Shown here piece after piece: positions 14,787 to 22,191 of a stretch of DNA of 23,424 nucleotides. The notes under the pieces were generated by a model, which was not told where the DNA came from, did no database searches, and saw nothing but the letters and a program-made list of their open reading frames with translations. The translations under genes were made by a program, and so were the position numbers. The DNA comes from a virus. The stretch lies in IMG/VR virus record IMGVR_UViG_3300007539_000232, positions 1-23,424 of that record. The stretch is one strand, 5' to 3'. Within the stretch, counting starts at the first letter, position 1. The number at the start of each line of letters is the position of its first letter.

Positions 14787-15405
14787 TTTTTAGATTTTCC
14801 CACATATATGCGCTATTGTCATCAGGCAAAAAACGCCAAGCTAGACTAATACGTAAACAATTGGTGTAAGCCGCATGATAAAAAGGAGGCTTGTCTTCTG
14901 TGTATGATGGAAAATATGACATCTTAATTTGCCAGCCAGGAACATCCTGAACTTTTACTGTGTTGTTATTTTCATCACGGTATAGAAAATATCCATCGCC
15001 TGTTTCTGACCAAGTCGCTAACAGATTATATCCAGGAGCATCAGCATTATTATGCCAAGAAATTCCTCCTTCGGGTGGATAAAGCGCAGCTAAAGGGCAA
15101 TGATAAGTGCCTAAAAAGGTTTGCATTTCTCTATGCAAAGGGGCAAGCTCGGTTGAGATTTCTAACGCTTTGTCATCATTTATTAGCCGTAACATATAAT
15201 CAACTTCTGGCTTACCTTTATGTAAGGTATGTTGTTTTATAATATAATCACAGTATTTTTCTGATACATGAGTTTTATCAAAATTTTGATGATTAATAAA
15301 TTCCAGAGATTCTTTGTTTGTTTTATACCACTCTAATATAATCGAAGAAAAATTATTTAAATATTCATTAAATTCTTTATTCTTCGATGTCACCTGTGTC
15401 AGCAT
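14767..15405 (-). CDS. Double-stranded beta-helix protein, 2-oxoglutarate/Fe(II) oxygenase-like
   Basis: The 212-residue protein has a helical N-terminal half and a C-terminal jelly-roll pattern. GGISWHNNADAPGYNLLATW at 113-132 is followed by GYFLYRDENN, then GWQIKMSYFPS, FYHAAYT and LRISLAWRF. This order closely resembles a family of marine phage proteins annotated as 2OG-Fe(II) oxygenases (Trp-His-x-Asn...His...Arg-x-Ser). Candidate metal ligands are His118, Asp122 and His177; Arg185 could bind 2-oxoglutarate. The His-x3-Asp spacing is not the canonical His-x-Asp, so activity is uncertain. It overlaps the coiled-coil gene upstream by 29 bases and the glycosyltransferase by 20. The start is favoured by a GGAAGAAAAG sequence. 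The substrate is unknown; hydroxylation of a virion protein or a sugar are both possible. Confidence 0.6.
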   Translation of the reverse strand: MLTQVTSKNKEFNEYLNNFSSIILEWYKTNKESLEFINHQNFDKTHVSEKYCDYIIKQHTLHKGKPEVDYMLRLINDDKALEISTELAPLHREMQTFLGTYHCPLAALYPPEGGISWHNNADAPGYNLLATWSETGDGYFLYRDENNNTVKVQDVPGWQIKMSYFPSYTEDKPPFYHAAYTNCLRISLAWRFLPDDNSAYMWENLKNELDFE

Positions 15406-15838
15406 TATTCTTTTCTTCCATTAACAAAAAGACTGCATTAATAATAGCTTCGATACTACTTTTCGATCTTCTAATTTTCGATTTAGCTTCTCTGTTATTT
15501 GATTTTGAAATTTCATCGATGTTAAAAATTTCAATCTTTGTCTCAAAAAGTTTTCTGATCTTACTGTATTCAAGCTCTTCTTTTTTTCTTTTTTCGTCAA
15601 GCTCGAGCCGTTTCTGACGCTCAATCTTTAGCTCTTCGGTAGCCTCATCAATTTTTTCTTCAGGCCATTGCTCTAAGATTTTTGTAAAAGTAGGATTTAA
15701 TTCATCATCAATATATTTCTGAACTAATCCTTGCGTTGTCGATTTTTTATTTGGCCCCAGTTCGTCAGTATATTTTACAGCGACCGCTGTTTTATCTGGA
15801 TTAGTCCAAGTCACAATATCATAAATTCTTTTAGACAT
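15377..15838 (-). CDS. Charged coiled-coil protein of unknown function
   Basis: The 153-residue protein has an N-terminal beta part (IYDIVTWTNPDKTAVAVKYT, residues 5-24) and a strongly charged helical stretch at about 63-93 (IDEATEELKIERQKRLELDE followed by KRKKEELEYSK). Then comes IFNIDEISKSNNREAKSKIR and a hydrophobic helix AIINAVFLLM near residues 131-140. I do not recognise a named family, though the C-terminal Asn-Arg-Glu-x-Lys-x-Lys-Ile-Arg segment looks like that of a small protein in cyanophage structural clusters. The gene is AT-rich. It has an AAAGGTGAG ribosome binding site and overlaps the next gene by 29 bases. A scaffold, chaperone or fibre-assembly role fits the context but has no direct evidence. 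Confidence 0.62.
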   Translation of the reverse strand: MSKRIYDIVTWTNPDKTAVAVKYTDELGPNKKSTTQGLVQKYIDDELNPTFTKILEQWPEEKIDEATEELKIERQKRLELDEKRKKEELEYSKIRKLFETKIEIFNIDEISKSNNREAKSKIRRSKSSIEAIINAVFLLMEEKNNADTGDIEE

Positions 15839-15844
15839 AATTAT

Positions 15845-17104
15845 TTAACTCACCTTTACATAAAGTGTTCGGTAATCATTAACGACCGTAGTAGTGCTAT
15901 TTAGCGCCGTAAAACTGACATCAGTCAATCCACTGTATGTCCCTGAATACTCATAATCTCTAGTACCAGCATAAGAGCCATCATAATTTCCAGCGAATGT
16001 ACGATTGCCCGAATAGTTAACAACTCTGCTAAAATTTGAATAATTTTGATTTCGGTAAAAGTTCACAGTGCGACCGTAGTTTGCCGTGGTAACTCTTGAG
16101 CCAGCATAGGTGCCGACGTAGTCTCCTGCGTAGGTACCTGTGTATGCGCCTGTATACGCAACCTCAATAATTGAACTATTACTTCCATCAAGACTTCGCC
16201 TAAGATCACGAATGCCTTGACCAAGCTGCTTATAATCGACTCCTGGGCTGGTTTCTCTTAAAAGCAATTTTCCAACGCCATCATTTAATTGATTATATGC
16301 AAGTCTATTACATATTTGTTGTGCGAAAAAAGCACCAAAATCTGAGTCACTAAAGGCTTTTAAATTGTCGAGAGAACCGCCTGTAACTTCTGGAAAGATA
16401 GGAGAAACTTTTTCTTCAACTAATTTGAAAGCGCTCGATCCTGGCGTAAGGCCAATTTTCTGATAAAGAGGGTAATCTGTACCAGCACCATTTCCGGCAT
16501 TATTGTCAAGGTGAACTAATTTCTTTTGCCATAAGTCGCTGTCTGGATAATGAATACCGTCAGTCGCATTATATACTCCAGCAGCTACATTTTGGGCGCT
16601 ATCTTGCCAGCTATAAGTACCGCATAATCCATTTTCAAAAATGTTTACAATAATATCATCAAGCAATGCATTGGTTATGGAATTATTTTCAAAGCTGGCT
16701 TCTTGTAAGTTTGTAACAGTGTAACTGACATCTTCTTCGACTAGCAAAGGCTGTCGATTACCTACTAATGGATGATCTTTAGGCTGAGCTGAAGTTGGTG
16801 ATCCATGTGTAGAATTTTGCATCCTTACAAAAGTAGTCTCAGTAACCAATGTAATTAAATCAATATCGGTTCCAGTAGCTTCGTTGTAATAATTATCTTC
16901 AATTTCACCAATACTATCAACTTGCAATGTGCGGCTAGTATGGATAATTGAAATATTACCTGCATCATTAGAATCATGATTTAGTGCGAACGATCTTCCA
17001 GAAACATTAGAGACTCTGAGTATATCTGCAGAGCTCATCTCTCTAAATTCTATTGTTCCTGCACCATCACTATCAAGCTTTAAAAGTCTGCTTCTATTCG
17101 CCAT
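15845..17104 (-). CDS. Virion structural protein with C-terminal Tyr-x-Gly repeats
   Basis: The 419-residue protein begins with MANRSRLLKLDSDGAGTIEF, then beta-rich sequence with Asn/Ser/Asp runs. The middle contains helical DSDFGAFFAQQICNRLAYNQ and a following LGQGIRDLRRSLDGSNSS segment. The last quarter, residues about 314-392, is dominated by Tyr/Phe-x-Gly units such as YTGAYTGTYAGDYVGTYAGS and FAGNYDGSYAG. No enzymatic motif is seen. Similar Tyr-Gly tails occur in structural proteins of marine T4-like phages; the job is not known to me. It follows the DUF4815 gene by 12 bases with an AAAGGCAAAG ribosome binding site and ends six bases before the next ATG. Its position just after baseplate genes suggests a tail or baseplate-attached appendage. 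Confidence 0.72.
   Translation of the reverse strand: MANRSRLLKLDSDGAGTIEFREMSSADILRVSNVSGRSFALNHDSNDAGNISIIHTSRTLQVDSIGEIEDNYYNEATGTDIDLITLVTETTFVRMQNSTHGSPTSAQPKDHPLVGNRQPLLVEEDVSYTVTNLQEASFENNSITNALLDDIIVNIFENGLCGTYSWQDSAQNVAAGVYNATDGIHYPDSDLWQKKLVHLDNNAGNGAGTDYPLYQKIGLTPGSSAFKLVEEKVSPIFPEVTGGSLDNLKAFSDSDFGAFFAQQICNRLAYNQLNDGVGKLLLRETSPGVDYKQLGQGIRDLRRSLDGSNSSIIEVAYTGAYTGTYAGDYVGTYAGSRVTTANYGRTVNFYRNQNYSNFSRVVNYSGNRTFAGNYDGSYAGTRDYEYSGTYSGLTDVSFTALNSTTTVVNDYRTLYVKVS
15930..16165 (-). repeat. Tyr-x-Gly repeat region in the 419-residue protein
   Basis: About 79 codons encode a run of Tyr-x-Gly and Phe-x-Gly units at roughly four-residue spacing, interrupted by a short NFYRNQNYSNFSRVVNY segment. 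The region is in frame and near the C-terminus. Confidence 0.8.
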
Positions 17105-17116
17105 CTATCTTTGCCT

Positions 17117-20100
17117 TTATGTACCGAGTGCAATAGCCCTTAAATCTCTGAAGGTTGGCACTTTAGAACTATTTGAACTCCGCATCACAATCTTTAATTG
17201 GAAGGTAGTGAAAGGAACAAGGTCTCCCCCAAGTCCGCCGATCGTATATTCATAATCACGGTAAACATTTCTATCCTCATCAGTTTGAACGATCGTCTCT
17301 TGGGATGCCAACACATAAGAAACATCGTTAATATTTATATCTTCCCCCGCAGAGATAGTTCTGTAGTATAAATCAAAATTAGCATTATCAGGACGATTTG
17401 CGCCGATAAGAACCTTTAATCCAACAGCTGGTTGTTCTAAACTAATTGGCCGTGTAATATGCTTAGAAAGATGTGAACCGCTTTGTGGATCAGTTTCATC
17501 AACCCATGTCAATGGATTATTCAACGGCGAAACAACGGAAGCGTCAGAATCTTGATTATCAATCAAGTTGTTTTCTGCGATAATACCAGTGCGGCTCATT
17601 AATATTACAGGTGAAACAAAATCACTTGTTGTAGTCAAATTAGCAACAATTTTAAGTGATCTTCTAGGATCGCCAGCAGCTAATAATGTTGCCTCTGTAT
17701 TTTCAATTGCTCTATGTGCAATAACTTTTGGTGATTCAAAGTCAATAGGCTCAAACGGATTGATAGCTCTTGAACCACTAATAGCGTATGTATTTGTAGG
17801 AGAAGAGAAACTTCTACCCTCAGCGAATGAGCCATTGTAAGTAATTCTTGCTTCAGGAACTGGGATAAACGATTCAATCGTCGGGAATAAGGTATCCATC
17901 TGAATATTATCAGTGAAGGTAATTTCACTTCCATCGGCGTTACCAACCAGCACACTAGAAGTTGCGGCGCTATCAGCTTGGAATGTGAAGCCTGTTCCAT
18001 CAACTTTTACAACAGTTCTTTCGCCTTGTAAGGAAGTACCTGTGATTCCTCCAAAGTCGCCTGTAGAGTCTACACCAGTTAGCGTTACCTTATCCCCTAC
18101 ACCAAGGCCATGACCTCTGGAGAAGACTGTAACGGAGCTATCTCCCGAAGCTGTTAAGAATGGACTTGGGTCAAGAATCTGATCAGGGTAATCAATATTT
18201 TCAAGGACTGCTGTGCCAGAAGAAACAAATTTAGCTCTATGCACTTTGAACATCATATCTCTTGTTTGATCTGGTGTCCAAGTAATTGCATTTTGCGAAA
18301 GGAAAAGAGAACCTAAGCTTGGCTGCTGTCTTACTCTCTGAGTTGTAGTGCCTATTACAAGATCACCAGCTTTAGCCACATATACGTTATAATCTAACGT
18401 ATCAGCCATTAAGACAAATGCTACGTTCGTTCCGCCAGGAATATAAACTGGGCTTGGGAATGCGAACCGAGTAGGAGCTGCGAGAATCGAAGCTAAATCA
18501 TCAGAATCTGCTGGTAAGTTTACGCTAGTCGCAGGAACAGTAACTGAAGAGCCAGTGAAAATTTCATTTTGACTTGGGACGCCATTGCGTAATGGACGAA
18601 CTTCTAATTTTACTGGAATATTAGCATCGACTCCTGTTGGTTTAGATGAAAAATAAACATCAATTCCTGTAAGGAAAGCGCCAGTATCTTGGGCAATAAC
18701 GAAAGATTGGGCTAACGGATCTCTTCCTAAAGGAGGAATCGTCGTAATAAATACGGTCCCTTCTACTCTAATTGTTCTTACAGTTCCTTCGCCGAAGTAA
18801 GATGCAAACGCTGAAGATTGCGAAGCGGCATCATTATTAACGCTAATATCTAAGAGTTTTACTTCACGCTCGCCACGCTCAAATCTCAAAGAATCGTTAT
18901 TTGGCACCAAGAAAGATCCAATAATTTCCCCTGATGCATCAGAAATAAGAGGTGTGGTTCCTACTGGATCAGGGTGCGTTGTAGCACGGCTGTTAATATA
19001 TTGATCTTGAAGCCTTCTCGAAAATGCCGTGAAGAATGTTTCTTCCTTCGCATATGAACTAATGTGCTCGCCATCAAAGAACAAGAAGTGTTGAGTTAAA
19101 GGACGTAAACCTTCAGCTTTAAATCTTACCAATCTGGAACGTATAAAAGGTAACAACCGAATTGAAACGGTAGTACGTGTTGTCTGTGTAGTTTCCACCA
19201 AGGTAAGTCCTGCGCTTCCTGCCCTTGGTCTGTCTGGAGTATTTTGTCGACCGCCTCTAAACCGCTCAAAAAATTCAAAACGATTTAAACGAACACGAGT
19301 CACTCCCCCGCCTACTCTACGTGTTACTGTGAAAATATCGGTTTCAGGCTCTAAACGTAAAGATCCTACGAATGTAATAACTTCAAATGGGTTAATATTT
19401 TCAGTCTCAGTCGCCAAAGTCTGAGTGATAAAAGAATCTTCTGTGTAATCAAGATGAACAAAATTTTCGCTTAATGCGGTGCCAGTGTTTGCAGCATCAG
19501 CGGAATCATATCCTAGTGGAACTGATTTAATAGCAACGTCTGAGTTAAGTCTACCTGTTCCTAAATCAAAGGTAGCAGTATATGCAGAATCATTTACATT
19601 AGAATATGCCATTGTGACAAAGTTATCTGCAAACAATCCATTTTTAAAACGATTCACTCCATTGGAATCTAAAACTTCAATACTTTCAGTTTGCGTTTCT
19701 AGCAGATTTAATGTCGTGACTTCCTCAAGATTTTCAATTCTTTCTACAATGTCAGAAATATCACGCATGGTGTAATTGCGGTTTTCGACAAAATACTCTT
19801 CAACATCTAATTCATTATCAGTAAACGGATTTAAACGATATTCTTTAATTTTAAGAGCAGTCTGTGGTGGCCTTGGAGTAATTCTGTTATCGAGCGCTGG
19901 CACACCTTGAATGTAACTAATAGTCTTATTTTGGTCGATGACGAGAATATCGTTTCGACCTTGATAGTAAATAACGTCAGCAGTGATAGTATCAGTGTTC
20001 TGCGGTAACTCATTAAGGTTTGCTACAGACACGGTAGAAATCGCATCACCATTTGATTCAATATATGGTCTAAAGTCTAAAACATTACGGAGCTCAACAG

Positions 20101-22177
20101 TTTCGCCATTACGTTGTCTATGTTTAGGAATTTCAGCGTAACGAGTTCCTCCACCAGCGCCAACTGTGGTCGTTTGTCTTGGTTCGCCCCCAGATAAATG
20201 GCTATAGGAGTTTACTGAGAAATAATCTCCGGTGCCATGAACATAGTGTCGATAGACTGCTTTGAGTTTTGTCGCAGGTGCAGTAGCGCCGCCTCTGAGA
20301 AGTAAACGGCCATTCATATAGAAGTTATCACGCTGACCATTATCAAAGATAAATCTATCTAAAACTGATCGTTCATTTCCAGCACCATCTGAGTCTACCA
20401 AAGACTGAATTGAAACAATGTCAGGATTAGGAAGTTTAACCATTTGCTGACCGTCTTGGGTCTGTACATCCAAAGATGTAGTGGTCGTTTCCGTTAGAGT
20501 TTTGGTACGAACTGTTGGTGCGCTCAGATTTACATAAGCTAGAACTTCAATATCATCGGCTGCTCTTCCTGTATTTGTTGTTACTACAGAACCAGAAACA
20601 GTAGCATCGGGTAAAATTTCATCAGTTGAACTATCAATTGCCACAATCCATTGAGTTTGATTGGTGAAGCTCTCGTTTACCCCTAAATCGCCCGATAAAT
20701 CTAATGTGCCGCCAGTGGTAGTTCCTACAAATCTGCGCTGAACTGTAAATGAAACATCTTCAACAGATTGTGGACGCTCTTTACCAAGGCTAAAGAAGAG
20801 GTTATTATTTACTGCTTCTTTGATAACAGCGACACCACCTTCAAGGACTAAATCAAAATATTGGTTTGCCCCTAAACCAATACTTCTCATATCGCTGAAC
20901 TTATACCCTGCATCCATTTGTACGTCCCAAAGGTACAGGCGATAGTTTGCACCGTCTTCTGTCAAAGAACGCACTCTGGCTGTACCTCTGGTGGTCCCAC
21001 TAAATCCAGTGCTTGGGCGTAAACTTACTCTCTGGAAAACATGCATGTTAGGAATAAAACCTGCACCAGAAGGAGCAGTCACTAAAACATAGTTACCATA
21101 ATTCGCAGCGATGGCTTCGTTTTGTACAGTTTCAGTGCTTCTTGGCTTCTCGACAATAATTTTGTTTGGCTTTTCATTCGCCACTCGATAGCCCTTAACG
21201 TATGCAATACCTCTTTGAATATCTAATCGCAGGACTGAATCCGAATCACCTTTTGACTGACTTGACGTGAAGCCCTCTACAACATAATCGCCAGATTCTT
21301 CGCTAATTCTAGTAGCAAGTTCTCTTTCAACAATGTTATATGTTGTTTCATCAACCTCTCGCTGAAGAACACCATCAACAGCTACATTATATGTGATAAA
21401 AGCATCTTCTGCGTTTAACTTATCCTGTGTTGTAAGATTTAAACGGATGCGATATCTATCTGCACCAGGAGCTGTAAGGTTTGGGTTTACTTGCTGATTA
21501 TCATAGAGTGCGTCAGTATCATCGACTGTTACAATATCTTCTGTAACTTTAAAACCAATAGTTTTGTTAGGTGTAGAAGAATAACGGTCAAGGATAATTT
21601 CTTCTTTATCAGTGGTAACGAAATGCCCAAGAACGAAAAATGTTCCTCCACCTTCAACAGCAGCTCGGGAACCTAACCCGACAGCTGGATTTGCAGTAGT
21701 ATTAGTTGCCTGAACATTGATTGAAACTGAGCCATTTGAAAGTGACTCGCTCGGTGAAAATCTAACAGTAGAAGCGCCAGCAGTACCGCTTTGTGTACTT
21801 AAATATTTTACATAAAAAGTAGCTGGATTGTCTGTATCTTCAAATTGTTCAATACGTAAGATCTTTGCGATGACGCCACTTGTACCGCCAGTGATTTGAT
21901 CACCAACAGCAAAACCAGTTGTATCAGTTGTTGCCAGCTTAACGAAAGAAAAATTTGTATCTAATGTAAGTCCACCAGGAAGGACGACACTACCCTCTTT
22001 GAAGATATGCCTACCAAGGCGCTCAATTTCTTTTTGCGTAATAGTCTGAAGCTGCGTCAGCTCTCGGGCTTGTAAGGCTCTACCCGAGTTAAAAAGAATG
22101 CGGTGATAGTGATCGCTATCTCTAAAATCATCTTTGTAAGTTGTACTAAAAGTAGTTTTTGTAAATGGATTAGGCAT
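17117..22177 (-). CDS. Large DUF4815-type tail/baseplate structural protein, 1686 aa
   Basis: The 1686-residue protein opens with a DUF4815-type domain: YKDDFRDSDHYHRILFNSGR then ALQARELTQLQTITQKEIER, followed by GSVVLPGG (residues about 14-75). Near 330 lies GIAYVKGYRV. RNYTMRDISDIVERIENLEE at about 797-820 is a helical stalk segment, followed by NGVNRFKNGLFADNF. At about 1000-1045 is FIRSRLVRFKAEGLRPLTQH and FFDGEHIS. From about 1150, DPLAQSFVIAQDTGAFLTGI begins a beta domain ending in FPSPVYIPGGTNVAFVL. This order is seen in large structural proteins of marine T4-like phages next to gp8, the position of gp9-gp11 in T4. It probably attaches to the baseplate. It starts 14 bases after the gp8 stop with a TAAGGT ribosome binding site. 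Confidence 0.78.
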   Translation of the reverse strand: MPNPFTKTTFSTTYKDDFRDSDHYHRILFNSGRALQARELTQLQTITQKEIERLGRHIFKEGSVVLPGGLTLDTNFSFVKLATTDTTGFAVGDQITGGTSGVIAKILRIEQFEDTDNPATFYVKYLSTQSGTAGASTVRFSPSESLSNGSVSINVQATNTTANPAVGLGSRAAVEGGGTFFVLGHFVTTDKEEIILDRYSSTPNKTIGFKVTEDIVTVDDTDALYDNQQVNPNLTAPGADRYRIRLNLTTQDKLNAEDAFITYNVAVDGVLQREVDETTYNIVERELATRISEESGDYVVEGFTSSQSKGDSDSVLRLDIQRGIAYVKGYRVANEKPNKIIVEKPRSTETVQNEAIAANYGNYVLVTAPSGAGFIPNMHVFQRVSLRPSTGFSGTTRGTARVRSLTEDGANYRLYLWDVQMDAGYKFSDMRSIGLGANQYFDLVLEGGVAVIKEAVNNNLFFSLGKERPQSVEDVSFTVQRRFVGTTTGGTLDLSGDLGVNESFTNQTQWIVAIDSSTDEILPDATVSGSVVTTNTGRAADDIEVLAYVNLSAPTVRTKTLTETTTTSLDVQTQDGQQMVKLPNPDIVSIQSLVDSDGAGNERSVLDRFIFDNGQRDNFYMNGRLLLRGGATAPATKLKAVYRHYVHGTGDYFSVNSYSHLSGGEPRQTTTVGAGGGTRYAEIPKHRQRNGETVELRNVLDFRPYIESNGDAISTVSVANLNELPQNTDTITADVIYYQGRNDILVIDQNKTISYIQGVPALDNRITPRPPQTALKIKEYRLNPFTDNELDVEEYFVENRNYTMRDISDIVERIENLEEVTTLNLLETQTESIEVLDSNGVNRFKNGLFADNFVTMAYSNVNDSAYTATFDLGTGRLNSDVAIKSVPLGYDSADAANTGTALSENFVHLDYTEDSFITQTLATETENINPFEVITFVGSLRLEPETDIFTVTRRVGGGVTRVRLNRFEFFERFRGGRQNTPDRPRAGSAGLTLVETTQTTRTTVSIRLLPFIRSRLVRFKAEGLRPLTQHFLFFDGEHISSYAKEETFFTAFSRRLQDQYINSRATTHPDPVGTTPLISDASGEIIGSFLVPNNDSLRFERGEREVKLLDISVNNDAASQSSAFASYFGEGTVRTIRVEGTVFITTIPPLGRDPLAQSFVIAQDTGAFLTGIDVYFSSKPTGVDANIPVKLEVRPLRNGVPSQNEIFTGSSVTVPATSVNLPADSDDLASILAAPTRFAFPSPVYIPGGTNVAFVLMADTLDYNVYVAKAGDLVIGTTTQRVRQQPSLGSLFLSQNAITWTPDQTRDMMFKVHRAKFVSSGTAVLENIDYPDQILDPSPFLTASGDSSVTVFSRGHGLGVGDKVTLTGVDSTGDFGGITGTSLQGERTVVKVDGTGFTFQADSAATSSVLVGNADGSEITFTDNIQMDTLFPTIESFIPVPEARITYNGSFAEGRSFSSPTNTYAISGSRAINPFEPIDFESPKVIAHRAIENTEATLLAAGDPRRSLKIVANLTTTSDFVSPVILMSRTGIIAENNLIDNQDSDASVVSPLNNPLTWVDETDPQSGSHLSKHITRPISLEQPAVGLKVLIGANRPDNANFDLYYRTISAGEDININDVSYVLASQETIVQTDEDRNVYRDYEYTIGGLGGDLVPFTTFQLKIVMRSSNSSKVPTFRDLRAIALGT

Positions 22178-22191
22178 TCTTTTATTTTACC

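Noticed and set aside
17332-17339. TATAAATA on the minus strand near the end of the 1686-residue gene
   Set aside because: It is inside coding sequence and 228 bases before the next ATG; a late promoter cannot be excluded but the position gives no support.
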